A DNA stretch of 64,000 nucleotides, from the NCBI RefSeq assembly GCF_051014685.1, contig NC_135051.1, positions 11,427,557-11,491,556 on the forward strand, read 5' to 3'. The notes below the pieces were generated by a model. It saw only the letters and a list, made by a program, of their open reading frames with translations. It searched no databases and had not been told where the DNA came from. A program made the position numbers and the translations under genes. Positions 40,601-51,033 of the stretch are shown here, piece after piece (position 1 is the first letter of the stretch; every line of letters starts with the position of its first letter). This stretch comes from Ptiloglossa arizonensis. Its lineage: Eukaryota > Arthropoda > Insecta > Hymenoptera > Colletidae.

Positions 40601-43600
40601 CATAAAATTCGGAATCAAACACAGACAATCGTCTGCGTACAGGAAGAATAAAATATTTTTAGAAAAGAATAGATATTGGTTTAATGATTTCACTAAGTTG
40701 CTCATCACGGTCACGGAAGCAGAGAATATGTAAGTTACCCGAAGAAAAATTTTAATTAATTTAATGAGTGATATAAGAGATGAAAGACCGAACATTAAAG
40801 AAATAACGATGAATTAATATACACAGCCCAAATGAATGTAGAAAGAAAAATTTAAGTGTTTCTACAATTATTAAAGATATCGGATTAATTATCCAAAAAG
40901 AAGTAAATATGACGAGAAGTCAATGAGAAGTTATTAAGGGTGCTAATAAAGAAATGTATCCCTGTCATTCTCTGATTCATAAAGCTAAAAGGAAGTGTTT
41001 TCTAACGTTAGAATCAATAATAATTACAGAAAACTTGATCACACTGCTTCTAGATTATGTATATACAAAGTGTATCCAGAAAGTATCCGACCTGTGAGTA
41101 TATCTTTCTACCTGGCAGTGCTATTGTGAAAAACAGGTTTTCACCATTTAGGAGGGACCATTATGAGTGCTCGTGTCTAGCGTCACGGTCCTGCAGATTT
41201 TTAACCGGTAACGATACGTAGTTTTGTAAGTATTGAAAATTGTGAGTGTCGTATTTCATAATTACTGCATACGTCGAACAACAAGTCTGCATTAAATTTT
41301 GTCAAAAGTTTGGTCAATCTTGTTCCGAAATCCAATTGGTACGATTCGTAAAGTTTGTGGTAGTAAATAGACAAGTAGTACACAAATTAACGAATGATTC
41401 AAATGATTAACGATGATTCAAAAGTGATTGTATTTCGATGGAAAGTGATCCTCGTTCTGGTAGGCCTGCAACAACTAAAACACCTGAAAATGTAGAACGT
41501 ATGTGAATTGCATTTAATGAAAATCTCTATATTTAAATGCGAAAATAAATTAAAATAAATAATTGAAATAAATTATTCATATAAACGGTCTTTTTTAAAT
41601 TTATTACCTCCCTGTACGTTTATATATATATATATATATATACAAAATTTTATGAAATAATTAGACTGTACCATGTAAGTACATTTTGTAAGTACATTTA
41701 GCATCGTTAGAATAAAAAGAATAATTTTTTCGGACGAAATACTCCACTGTGCGCCATATGGACCCCTACTTATGTACTATGCAGAGATGAGATGTTGGCA
41801 CACTACCTACGAGCTGAATGGTACAGAGGAAAGGCGAATAGTTTGCTCACTTCACTCAATCCCTTCCAAGAAATCCTACTTTAAATTTCCTAACGGTCAT
41901 AATGTACAGTAGTAAACTCTTCGTATACTCGAGATACTGAAATAAATATATTTTGTTCATACACAAAACCATAGATACAAGATCTTACTGCATTAGCAAA
42001 GTGTAATTCAATTCACGTATATTTAAGAAAATTGAAAGTACTGTTTGTGACGTTGGTCTGCGAGCGATTTTAATTTCCGCATATATGTGCCATTACAATG
42101 CAACAATATAACAATATAACAATATATATAACAATTTTCTGAATCACGTTATATAAAGAATAAAATATACGCGTATAATGAGAATGTTATTCTATTATTT
42201 AAAAAATATTTATATCTTTTATTTAAAAAGGTATGCATAAAAAAGTATAGTATCCAATTAGAACAATCAACTGGGTTACTGGGTTTTAATATAATCTATA
42301 AAAAACGAAACCTATCAAACATTAACAACATAGAAATAATTTCACCCTCAATTCTATCGATAAAATCAGTATCATTATTCAGGAGTTATTTTAAATGACG
42401 GTTTTCATGAAAAAAATTCTATACATTATCTAGATCAGGGGTCGACAATCTTCTTCTGGAGAGGGGCGAGTGAGAATGTCAATGAGTAGATATCGAGTCA
42501 CATTCATTTATAGATAATAAACGAAGATATGAAGTAATAATAAACCTTTGCTTCTACAACTACTACTTCCATAAGCTCGTCTTCTTATAATACAAAAATC
42601 TCCTACAGATCTGTTTTACATTGATTAAAAAGGATGACGAAAGCAAGCTTTTCGATGCTTTTAAATTCTTAATGTTTCTTTTTCATATCTGTTTTCGATA
42701 TTTCAATATTCTCTAACTTATAAACATATATTCACATATGTATATTTACATGTGGAATACCGATACAATTTATTAAAATTATACGATTTTCATAGGTTGT
42801 TGACCTCTGCTTTGAACACTCGTAAAGTTCAAATGAAATATATTCGAGAAATACAGGCAATGTAGCATTCTATTTTATAATACAGTGCAATATAGCACTA
42901 GATTGTTGTCGAATGCTGATTAAAGTGGTCAAGTATTATCTTTACAATTCCCCTTTTCCTCGCATTCTATCGGCCTTGATCGTATACCCAAAAGAAAATA
43001 GAACACGTTATTTTTCCTTTTCTGTCGTAGGCTTTTTGATAATGAGTTAGGTAGCATTTATGGCAAGAGGCAGAGAGATGGAAGGGGAATTAAGGCCAGT
43101 AGAACACGAGGATTTTACTTGGCCACCCTGATACTGACAGACATAGCAAAAGAAAAGAAGATGTAAAGATATCTGTAAAGATGTGAAAATTATAACTATA
43201 TTTAAGTAGTTTCGTTGAATTTAGATTTGGTAAATATAAGTAAATAATGGAAATATTATATTTTTGTGCAGCCTTTTTATTCGTGTATCTTTCTTGTTGC
43301 ATCGATGTGAAAAGTCAAAATTCTGTCAAGTTTCAATATAAATAAATCGATAAAAGTAAACCAGGCGTTTTAAAAAACCACAATTCTTATTTTGCAAAGC
43401 GAAGTCACGTTTGAACCTAGTAAAACAATTTCACTGTTAAATTATTTCTGTGAGAACGTTGTACATTCTAGAAAATTTATATTACAAATAGAATACTCTT
43501 CTTAGTAATTCCAACGCAATAAAATATATGTCTTTGCCAAATATTCGTCGGTTACAAAGTCGAAAGAAAGGTGAAAAAAGACAGATAAATCTATATTATG

Positions 43601-46600
43601 TTATAATATAGATTTCTTTATAGACAAATTCAAGAAAGAATAAACGACTGTTCTGTTAAAATTTTTTTGGAGATTCCACCCTATATGTTTTATTTACACA
43701 CGGTCAATTTCGCTTGAAAATTATAACACGAAACAGATGTAAGAAATTTCAGTGAGCTATTAAATCTTTCGTCAATTAGGTTCAATGTTAAAATCCAAAT
43801 GATACTGCGACTTTCTGGTAACTTCAGACGTCGGCAATTAACGAGGTAAAAAGGCGCATCTCTTCGACTCACCCGAAGTAAATCGGTAATAGCACAGTTC
43901 GTGGTGTCTTTAGAGGCGGCATTCACGGTCTCCCTTCGTCGCCGGCGATTTGAAATAATTGAAGGAGAGCTGATTAGCATATTGGCGTACTGCGTACGAA
44001 AAGGGAGGCTCTTCGAGTTCTCAAATAGATATCGGACAATTCTGTTTTTCACGGGCAACGAGACTCACGGCGGGCTTCTCGGTTTCTCATTAACGAAGGA
44101 TCCCTTTACGAGGAATACTTTTATTTACAATATAATTATCATTAAATACGAACGATTAATCTGGAGGTAAAATGAGAAAGGAGGATGGAACGAAGCATCG
44201 CTTTGGTAATGATTTACTAATTGAGGTGCTTCTTGAAGGTCTTCCTATTTATCGTGAAATTCTTCAAAGGATAAAATCGATTCGTATTCCGGAGCTTATG
44301 TTGTCTTTTGCACAAGTCGACAGTGAGATATTTTTTAGACTGTGAAAATGAATAGGTAGGATTAGTTTTCCACGATAAATAAACTGGGCTATATATGTAC
44401 CTATGTTTCTTCGTCAGTGTTTTGTATCTTCGATTTTGCTACTAATAATTTTAGGAGTTCGTATCTTTTGACGCAATATTTAGAATTGAACTTTCTCGAG
44501 ATAATAAAACATATCGATGATCGCTCAGTCTGCAAAATGAAATTTACGTAAAAAAGAAAACCGTATACTAAAAGAATTTAATGTTAAGAACGTGTTTTTG
44601 TCAGTTTATGAATGCCAGATCATTTTCTATCATCGACAATTCGTGCATTAATCAAATAAATACATTACGGAAATTTATTGTATCGTTTTGAACGACAAGA
44701 TACCATCTTGATTATTTACAACACATGCATTAACAGCAATAGCAGTTCTAAGGTAAATATGAAATTCTTTATCTTAGAAATAAAGGAAAAACTTTATAGA
44801 CAAATTCAAGAAAGAATAAACGACTGTTCTGTTAAAATTTTTTTGGAGATTCCACTCTATATGCATATGTAGGTACAAGAGGTAATGAAATTGGCGATTA
44901 CTTATTCAAAATGGTAACAAACTCCAACTCTCTCAATATTACTAAACTTTCATGTACTGACTTTTATGAAACGTTTCAAAATAAAGCTGCATGCAGTGTG
45001 GTGCACACGATTAAAGGACAAAGTGACAAAAGAAAAAAATATATCCTCAATGAATTTTCAGATATAATATGATATAAGATAATTCAGATATAATATAAAG
45101 CAATTCCAAATTGCAGCATTTCAGTTTTACTTTGACTCCATTTTTATTCTTTTGGTTAAAACAGGAAAGATGGCTTTTCTAAGATTGGTTCACTTTGTTT
45201 CGTAAACTTTTTAACAATTAACCCATAGAAACAAAAATAGGAAATATTTAACTAGAAAATATGGAAGTTAATTTCTTTTAACGACATTTATTTATTATGT
45301 GCAAAAATGTATTTTAAACGAAGACTAATACAAGGATTAATTTTATTTACTATATTTCCTGAACTGTTTCGAATATTTACATATCGTCTATCTTTTCCTG
45401 CGATTTTGACCAGTTTAATGCAATGTAAAATGTATTTTTAGTTTCATATATACAAAGAACTATAAATGTTGATACCATAATAAGCACGAGACATAACATT
45501 CAGACCTATATATAAGTTGAATGAACGGTGACATAGCGGCCGAAAGGATAATAGGGCTTACACACGTATAATCGTGCGATCTATTTGATACGACTGGTTG
45601 AATAATAAATTATACCGTGTGTCAACTTTTATACGACAAGTCGTACCACTATCCGAGACGACCACGCCGCGCCGTATACCAAGTCTATATTTGTGTTTCC
45701 GTGTACTCGTTTACAACCGTGTTCATTACGATGATTTTAACGTATTTTGGAAAAAATATACAAAAAGTCGTATTAAAAAATGTTTGTGTAGTATTTATCG
45801 AGTTAAATTTAAAATTAATTTATGCTTTACGAAACAGAACACTAAACCTTGTTAATAAGTGTGATCGACAAAGAGTGAGTTCTCAATATTTATTTATCAT
45901 ATCGGAAACAATATTTATTGCAAAGAATTATAGTTAAGAAAATATAAACAAAATTTGATTTAATTACACTTGTTATCATTTTTGGATCGATTGTAGAACA
46001 TGAACCCATGAGTTTTTGTTTTATAAGGTCTCTTAGTAATGCCAATGCTTTAAATTTTTTGTTATCTATTGAAACCTTTATGTATATTTAACGAAAATGT
46101 CAAAACAAATAAATCTACTTTTGGTTTACTTAGCAAAATGTATTTCTTCCATGGATTTGCAAGATAATTATAAATTATTTTTGAGATGACGAATACTTAT
46201 CGAGAGTGGGTCATTCTTTATAAAATTCAATGGAACACACGACCAAGTATTATTTTGCATTACTCAGTGATACACACATTTTCCAATTGTTGTAGATTCA
46301 CTTGCATCGATCGCGTTTGCTAACTTTGGATTCTTTGTCGATGTAAAAAATAAATAAATTTTGTTTTTCGATGCTTTGCATGTAACATGCAAAAATGAAG
46401 AAAATCAACGAAATACATTAAAGTTATATTCCGTGTAAATGAAATATTAGTGAAATAAACATCTTCTGAATTAAAATTTTTTAACGAGTTAAAACACGGA
46501 TTGTTTCAACGAAGGATTGTTTCAACAAAAAGAGAAAAGAAGCTAGAAAATACGATGCAGGTGACATCGTATTGGTCCGAAGTATAGCTTTAGCAATAAC

Positions 46601-49203
46601 AAAAAATAAACAATTAGTATTCAAATATAAAAGGACTTATGAGTTACAAACCAACATATAACACCTCTCTTTTTACAGAATGGTGGATCTTTCGATATTT
46701 ACATTACCATATTATAGAAAATATCTAAGGCCCCCCGCGACACTGAAAGAGAGAAGCTAAAGGAAGACGATGTGCCATAACTTTTTACCCAATGTTATAT
46801 TTTAAGTTTCACAGCCGAACATTATATAATTTAAACGTTGTATAATACATTATTAGGTGTTATATAATAACGATTTATAATAGTGACTTAATATGATGTA
46901 TAATACGTATGTGTAAGCAAGCCTGATTTGGAATCTCAACAAGGATGCCGAGACGTACAGGACGACCGAATTGTTATAGGCGTGTTGTGGGTTGCACGTA
47001 GGCGTACGTGAGAACTAGCAGGAGTGGGGTGATGCTTCTGGCTTGACTGATTGTTTTCGACAGAGCATGTGCAGAGAAAGTGATTGTGAGAGTTCATGAT
47101 CAGTTCAATATCAATTATGTTAAAATTTAAAATATATAAAATATATCCTCCTCTTTATAATACAATATAGTATAATATTAAAGTATAATATAATATAATC
47201 TTTAAGACATGTATTATTCCATGTTATATAAAATATATCCTCCTCTTTGTAATATAATATAGTACAATATTAAAGTATAATATAATATAATCTTTAAGAC
47301 ATGTATTATTCCATGTTAAATCTTTTACCAACGACAAAATAATTTGTTATAAGCCTTTTTGTAGCACAATGTAAGAGGTACGTTTTGGGCAACAAATCCC
47401 TCCTTTAAAAGTAGTAAATTTGTAAATGAAAATAATGAAAGAAGAAGAATTATTTGAGATATTCAGGTATCTTCTTTCTCGTGACTCTGTATATCGGGAG
47501 TGATATCGGTAAACTTTAACTGCTTGATCTCGAAAATGAAACTTTGGATTACCAAAAGATAAAGGTCTTTACGATTCATCTCCTTGTAAAGAATTGATTC
47601 TGAAAAATGGTTTCACACTTTTATTAACACTCTGTATACACTTAAAGCTGTCCCGTTTGAGAATCAATTCAATTTCAGCAAGCTCTTGGTTCACGCCACG
47701 ATTTGCAATTTTTCGACTATTAGTCAAAAATCTCTTAGTACTCTTAGTATTCTTAGTACTCTTAGTCTCTTGTTGTAAATCGTGTTGCATTTATAAATTA
47801 CCGTTGGATTAGGTACATTATATTGTGAACACCTTAGGTCCAATACCGCTATACAACTTCTCAATAAAATATACATTGTTGAATTTGTGTGGAGCTTTTC
47901 AAAAAGAAACGATAGCGAATTACTTCCTGAATGAGATCTGGCTACGTGTAAATCCTCCGTACAAACCCTCTGTGAATAAAATACATCAAAAATGATCGCA
48001 ACTGCTAGCGTGGCTCTTATTATGGGTACACGAGGGTATTGTCACTAGATGAGTACGGTTCTCTCGATAAAAGTGTAACTAAATTAGGTGGTAGTTGGAC
48101 TATTTTCATTTATATCCTATGTGAATCATTTCTAAATTATCTAATGAAGGTATTATGCGGCAAAAATCAATTTCCTGCAACATAATAATTATGAGAGTAT
48201 ATAATTATAAACGCAACATGATTTTATTCAATTGCATGTGCAACTATTATTATTACGATCAAAACAAAAATAAAAGCTATAGGTAAAAAACCTAAGACCC
48301 ATGACCTTTTAGTTCCCGAAATGGACTTCATTCTCTACTATGTGGAAAATGTGGCTACTTATCGAGGGGTTACTATACCAATCTACTCATGTAGGTCTCT
48401 TCGCTAGTCGTTGGAGACTGGATACGGTACGGAATCAACGTATTTTTCTTACATACTTATTTTCACAAACGAATATATCTTTTCGGTGATTACACTCTAA
48501 AACAATCTTCGTATTAACACTGCAACTTCGTCTATTTGTTAATTCATATGTGTATTTTGAATCACTGCATTGTATCGGACGAATCTTTAAATGTTTGATT
48601 AGTCATACGGAGGAAAGATTGTTTCGTGTCTGAACAGTTAATAAACCAAGGTTTGTGAGTTTCTTGCCAGGATTCCAATAATATAATGTGATTTATATTT
48701 CGTTTATAGTCTAATGGAGCAGTAAATGTTAGTTATTTTTCATAAGTTATGTAATTTTACGATATTTATACGTATTTATTTTGCATTTACTATACGACAG
48801 GTGATACATGGATATAAATGCACATACTATGAAAATGCATACTATGAAAATGCAACTTGCTACAATTGTATTTTCGTCTGTCAATATTTGGAAGCATAGC
48901 AGAATATGATGTGCGCAATCGTTATGTTCCTCACTATTTTACGTCTCGATGCAGAACATACCGGTAAGTAATTCAGGTGTGTAATCTGGCGCGCGCTCAA
49001 TGCTGCTGCAATTCCACCTACGATGTCGAAATGCTTGCTGGCATACCGTCGAAGTATCCATCGCTGCTTGCACCAGACTGGGCATCACGTCCGGAGTTGC
49101 TCTGCATGCCCTTGCTTGCTTTCTTTCCAAAAGACCGGAGCTTTTAGCACTGGTGCAAGCTTCCCTTGTCCACGTGTAACCATCTCCTGTGCGACTAAGA
49201 GCT
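19470..49203 (-). CDS. Wnt11: Wnt11 secreted signalling protein (four coding exons; 5' exon missing)
   Basis: Wnt proteins are lipid-modified, cysteine-rich ligands of Frizzled receptors; Wnt11 usually acts in planar polarity and cell movement. Coding exons on the minus strand: 49203-48962, 39263-38911, 37768-37497, 19644-19470 (242, 353, 272 and 175 nt), joining in phase to about 346 residues. Wnt11 hallmarks are RWNCSSIERAPDY and GTREQAFVYA in the first two exons, CKCHGVSGSCSVRTCW with the palmitoleoylated serine, and a C-terminal block with CCGRG and CKTC ending in CK. The subfamily call rests on the SSIE-x-AP-x-Y phrase and TRE-x-AFVYA. A signal peptide is absent: the first visible exon opens at an acceptor (TTCAG), so at least one exon lies further upstream. 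Introns are about 9.7, 1.1 and 17.9 kb. Drosophila lacks Wnt11 whereas other insects keep it. Confidence 0.93.
22960..23160. promoter_or_regulatory. Candidate conserved non-coding element in Wnt11 intron 3
   Basis: About 200 bases of balanced composition stand out in an AT-rich intron, with no open frame and no repeat partner in the window. A role as an enhancer of Wnt11 is inference only. Confidence 0.25.
23640..23880 (+). repeat. Dispersed repeat family X, copy 1
   Basis: Shares ordered motifs with 33675-34020 and, inverted, 63340-63530: TTTACTTCAA, then GGATGGAGCAAGAGGCAGTG, CGGCGAAAATCGA and TAAATTAATAACTTTTGAAC, ending near a TTGCTTACAGAT. The copies are strongly diverged, so the family is old. 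No open frame; superfamily unknown. Confidence 0.6.
23960..24125. repeat. Probable transposon end (ACAGGATGTCC type)
   Basis: Begins ACAGGATGTCCTAATATTGG and contains GGTCGAAAATGTAGAATAAA. This resembles a family of insect repeats that starts CAGGGTGTCC. Identification is from pattern memory only. Confidence 0.35.
25320..25525 (-). pseudogene. Pao/BEL-type gag zinc-knuckle remnant
   Basis: Minus-strand reading LREAHRAKDCPGIRKCR resembles the C-x-G-H-x-A-K-D-C zinc knuckle of Pao/BEL gag, followed by a serine/threonine-rich stretch. The first knuckle cysteine and the glycine are changed. Only about 60 codons are open and nothing downstream (RT, integrase) was found. Confidence 0.5.
26357..26838 (-). 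pseudogene. Broken reading frame, possible retrocopy of an unidentified gene
   Basis: One minus-strand frame keeps protein-like composition for about 160 codons and is interrupted by about six stops but no evident frameshift. Segments include KDKVNPIISVEIFDE, then SKFLRDVEGNYTQAIF, YHTIYDRLDTACRHPNV, VELKPLVNK, KKPRHATQRAHISKD and a charged tail (SEDNIKKNQENISDE). It has no introns in this span, so a decayed processed copy is likely. I do not recognise the parent. A transposon protein is the main alternative. Confidence 0.4.
27697..27862 (-). repeat. Dispersed repeat, copy 2 of 2
   Basis: Reverse complement of the segment at 12034-12214. Similarity stops on both sides at roughly the same points, so the shared unit has defined limits. 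Lies in Wnt11 intron 3. Confidence 0.75.
28140..28720 (-). mobile_element. GC-rich block, probable 5' fragment of a non-LTR retrotransposon
   Basis: Markedly GC-richer than its surroundings. Contains GTAAACGCCCCCTTTC at 28434-28449, also found at 59892-59907 at the edge of the larger retroelement block, both readable as GAAAGGGGGCGTTTAC on the minus strand. This suggests two copies of one family in the same orientation. No convincing coding frame. Confidence 0.4.
29440..29775 (-). pseudogene. Degenerate open frame of unknown, transposon-like origin
   Basis: The minus strand reads VESLKNYPNKGFDFVNKKK and, after one stop, EYPKFTVHIRKHCENLL then AEGKFVSLCCCQVHQALV. The cysteine/histidine spacing is suggestive of a zinc-binding domain, but no family was recognised. 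Confidence 0.3.
33675..34020 (+). repeat. Dispersed repeat family X, copy 2
   Basis: Opens with ACAGGGTGTTTAAAGAATCT and carries the family motifs GGATTTACTTCAAG, AGAGAGGGGCACCAGAG, CCGGTGAAAATC and TTTTTGAACG. A local expansion of ATTAATTA units separates it from copy 1. The CAGGGTGT start suggests this is the 5' end. Confidence 0.6.
34601..34680. repeat. 40-bp tandem duplication
   Basis: Two near-identical 40-base units of the form CATTAAACAAGGAATAATTA followed by AGATAGGCTTTG. Only a few differences, so it is recent. Confidence 0.85.
35761..36005. repeat. 79-bp tandem repeat, about 3.1 copies
   Basis: Units start at 35761, 35840, 35919 and (partial) 35998, each opening GTGGTCCACAATTTCTGTTG and ending CATCCGGATCATAG. 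Copies 2 and 3 appear identical and copy 1 differs at a few positions, pointing to recent amplification. Confidence 0.95.
36229..36600 (-). mobile_element. Tc1-like element end
   Basis: Starts with TA then CACTGTCAACCAAAAGTTTAGA, a typical Tc1-type terminal repeat. The minus strand inside it gives only weak C-terminal transposase resemblance. The opposite end was not found. Confidence 0.4.
36764..37000. repeat. Probable transposon end (ACAGGGGGTTCC type)
   Basis: Opens ACAGGGGGTTCCATTTAAG and contains TTTTCAAGGTCATTTCGGGA, reminiscent of insect non-autonomous elements with CAGGGTGTTCC starts. The far end is undefined. Confidence 0.3.
37497..37768 (-). CDS. Wnt11: Wnt11 exon with the acylation site
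   Basis: Reads AVEQSLTLECKCHGVSGS then CSVRTCW, the most conserved Wnt segment, whose serine is modified by Porcupine. It ends SPDYCLPDKMRGSLGTIGR with donor GTAAGC. A spacer of about 35 residues between TCW and SPDYC is rich in glycine, arginine and leucine. Confidence 0.93.
38316..38843. mobile_element. pogo/Tigger-like MITE in Wnt11 intron 2
   Basis: Ends are inverted: CAGTAGAACCTCGATTATTT from 38316 and CACTAGAACCTCCCTTATTC reading inward from 38843, a terminal sequence type common in insect pogo-like elements. A TA precedes the left end; the right flank TA is not preserved. The 528-bp interior has repeated GATTAT/TTATCCGA motifs and no transposase. Confidence 0.7.
38430..38458. repeat. 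29-base palindrome inside the MITE
   Basis: AGTAGTGCCAAAT, a 3-base spacer, then its exact reverse complement. It is flanked on both sides by a direct repeat AATTATCCAAGTA (38421-38433 and 38466-38478). Confidence 0.9.
38911..39263 (-). CDS. Wnt11: Wnt11 exon, middle part
   Basis: Begins GTREQAFVYAMSAASAVW, carries ACALGSLAACSC-type cysteines, then a serine/proline-rich insertion of about 30 residues that looks longer than in vertebrate Wnt11, then FKWGGCGDDVRSASRMAKRF and MHAVNMHNNRAGRR. Donor GTAATT at 38910. The exon is clearly GC-richer than its introns. Confidence 0.9.
40030..40350 (-). mobile_element. Tc1-like transposase relic (minus strand)
   Basis: Minus-strand reading gives LVFIDEKMDKWCCLNIL, then FYADNDPKHTSNVAKNWFF (second catalytic Asp in DNDPKH) and NIIEHVWYELEKKF (third catalytic Glu region). 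Frameshifts and stops show it is dead. Confidence 0.8.
41273..41535 (+). mobile_element. mariner transposase N-terminal relic
   Basis: Reads VEQQVCIKFCQKFGQSCSEI and, after a frameshift, ESDPRSGRPATTKTPENVER, the linker phrase of mariner transposases between the two DNA-binding helices. Truncated before the catalytic domain. Confidence 0.8.
41619..41642. repeat. (TA)n microsatellite
   Basis: About 11 uninterrupted TA units. Confidence 0.95.
43618..43687 (+). repeat. 68-bp dispersed duplication, copy 1
   Basis: Starts CTTTATAGACAAATTCAAGA and ends AGATTCCACCCTATATG. It recurs at 44793-44861 in the same orientation with a single evident substitution. Confidence 0.9.
43850..44110. other. GC-richer block, possible regulatory or conserved sequence
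   Basis: Contrasts with AT-rich flanks; frames are open on both strands (to 122 codons on the minus strand), but neither shows a recognised motif or splice-supported exon. Confidence 0.25.
44793..44861 (+). repeat. 68-bp dispersed duplication, copy 2
   Basis: Near-exact copy of 43618-43687, about 1.2 kb away. Flanks are unrelated, so the unit looks like a transposed fragment or a template-copied insertion. Confidence 0.9.
46500..47100 (+). mobile_element. Gypsy-like LTR retrotransposon remnant (integrase end and probable LTR)
   Basis: The frame ending at 46661 reads KRKEARKYDAGDIVLVRSIA, then LVFKYKRTYEL, the C-terminal integrase pattern (Y-x-x-G-D-x-V-x-V, then K-x-x-G-P-Y-x-V with the GP altered). 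Downstream, GAATCTCAACAAGGATGCCG and GACCGAATTGTTATAGG resemble LTR sequence seen in insect Gypsy elements. Both LTR edges are uncertain. Confidence 0.5.
47141..47317. repeat. 92-bp tandem duplication, AT-rich
   Basis: Two copies offset by 92 bases, each opening ATATATCCTCCTCTTT and ending TGTATTATTCCATGTTA, with few differences. Each unit contains TATAATATTAAAGTATAAT. Confidence 0.9.
48823..48852. repeat. 15-bp perfect tandem duplication
   Basis: CATACTATGAAAATG occurs twice in a row, about 110 bases past the Wnt11 donor in intron 1. Confidence 0.9.
48962..49203 (-). CDS. Wnt11: Wnt11 exon, N-terminal part
   Basis: Encodes ALSRTGDGYTW, then LLERKQARAC and the FRHRRWNCSSIERAPDY phrase that defines Wnt11. 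Acceptor TTTCAG just upstream and donor GTATGT at 48961. The frame stays open a few codons past the acceptor, but those codons look intronic. The acceptor could instead be used two bases later. Confidence 0.9.
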
Positions 49204-50570
49204 CTGAAATTAAACAAAAGACAAGCTTGACATCACTATACGACAAATTGGGAACACCGTTATACGTAATTATATTCTGCTACTTTAAAATAAGTAGAAT
49301 AATAAACTGCATTCTACTGCGTAAGAATTTCTGTTTGATTTACCATTTTCAATTTTCTATCAGATTTGTAGAAAATTTGTCCAGCATAGATATGTATAAT
49401 ATTAAATAGTTTTACATTCATCGGTCGTAGACACTTTAAAAATGGTTTATTGTACATTTAAAAACTTCTAACGATTCTCAAATTCTATAAAGGAAATATA
49501 ATGGATACTCCAACTCTAAAGATGATTTCAAATATAAAATTATATATTATCTTGTTATATACTCTATGCCGTTGACGTCTGAGACGGATGATTCAGAGAC
49601 ACCATCAGGGTATACTAATTCTTTCCGCATAAGGAGAAAACGTCTACCCAAAGGAGAAAACATTCTACACAACGTACCGTAATTCACTTTCAACGCACAT
49701 TAGAAGATACTGATACTTCGTGGACAATACATTTTGGGTTTCGACATTATTGGATATATAAATTAACGAACAAGAAATAGAATTTGAAATCTTGAGAGTA
49801 GCTGTCGTTAAACAGCTCTTTAATTATGTTGTTAACAATTAACAGCTGCTTGTCTTTATTTATTGGCATACTTAGTGAAATATTAGTCAAATATAACAAA
49901 ATATTATAATGAACAGGCCTGTTTAGTTTACTAGGGAATGAAAATACATCGACGTGCAAAACGTATTTCGCTCAAAATTGAATATCATTGGACCTTTGCT
50001 TTGTGCAGCAATTTTGGCTATAGTGCCACAATCATTTGCTACAGTGTTTAATCAGTTATTCCAGATGGCTAAAAGCTGTAAATGTAGCAAAATTACAGCG
50101 AAGAGGGTCACCATATGTTTCTTCGAGACCTGGATTTTAAGATTTAGTTCACACAACTTTGTATTACGGATCAAGAAACCCAATTTAAATCGAATCTTAG
50201 CAATCCTCTTGGAATGTATGCTCACAAGATCACACAGAAGTAGCTGTTTGGTATATCTTTATACAGCACTACTAAATTGATATACAGCTTCCATGGAGAA
50301 CATTAAATGTTCAGCAGCTTCTAGTGCGATACAAGGTGTCTCTGGATATAATGGGCACATAAGAGGAAAGAAACTGAAAGAAAGGAAGAAAACAAACAGC
50401 AAGAATAGGACACAGGTATAGGAAAATACCAAGAGCAGGAAACACTCACAAAGGGAGACAAGAATTCAAGATGTAATTGTAAGATTTATTGCCTTAGCAA
50501 ATGAACGAAACAAGAAAGTAAGAGAATGAAAGAGTTTTCCCGGGGAGAGACAAGAGAAAACGAAGAAAGA

Positions 50571-50766
50571 AAAGGAAAAGAGAAAAGGAAAAGAGAAAAG
50601 GAAAAGAGAAAAGGAAAAGAGAAAAGGAAAGGAGAAAAGGAAAAGAGAAAAGGAAAAGAGAAAAGGAAAGGAGAAAAGGAAAAGAGAAAAGGAAAAGAGA
50701 AAAGGAAAAGAGAAAAGGAAAAGAGAAAAGGAAAAGAGAAAAGGAAAAGAAAAAAGGAAAAAAGAA
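50571..50766. repeat. Minisatellite, 13-bp unit GAGAAAAGGAAAA
   Basis: About 15 units of an almost pure purine strand (A/G only). The unit length is not a multiple of three, so all frames stay open and give Lys/Glu/Arg-rich translations on one strand and Phe/Ser/Leu-rich ones on the other. These are artefacts, not genes. Purine-strand bias could favour triplex formation. Confidence 0.95.
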
Positions 50767-51033
50767 AGCAAGACGATGACTGGAAACTGATAGGAGAAAA
50801 AGGATTAGATCTATGGCATACACGAACTTAGACTAGAAGCAGTCATGATTAAGAAAGAGGAGAAAATTCACGTTCAAGGTTTCAAAGAGATAACTATAAT
50901 ATTAATTTAAGGAAGTCGTAGTAGCCATATTCCTGTATATGGAAACTTTATGAATCAAAATTTAGCGACAATAGAACGAGGGTCTCCGGTGGGAGTTATT
51001 GCGGTCTGTGCTAATAGGTCTTGCCCAGATATA

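Larger units (their letters stand above)
39264..48961 (-). other. Wnt11 intron 1 of the visible part (9.7 kb)
   Basis: Bounded by matching donor and acceptor. Contains a Tc1 relic, a mariner relic, a duplicated 68-bp segment, a Gypsy relic and a 92-bp tandem duplication, all listed separately. Long stretches at 42100-43550 and 44880-46490 are AT-rich with nothing identified. Confidence 0.6.

Noticed and set aside
48906..48963. Plus-strand ATG followed by a hydrophobic run (MMCAIVMFLTILRLDA) and a GTAAGT donor, looking like a signal-peptide exon
   Set aside because: It overlaps the minus-strand Wnt11 donor (a palindromic TACCGGTA makes both strands look like donors), its phase does not fit Wnt11, and no partner exon on the plus strand was found.
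49023..49409. 128-codon plus-strand frame
   Set aside because: Antisense shadow of the Wnt11 N-terminal exon running into intron.
50466..50831. Three ~100-codon frames on both strands
   Set aside because: All are by-products of the 13-bp purine minisatellite.
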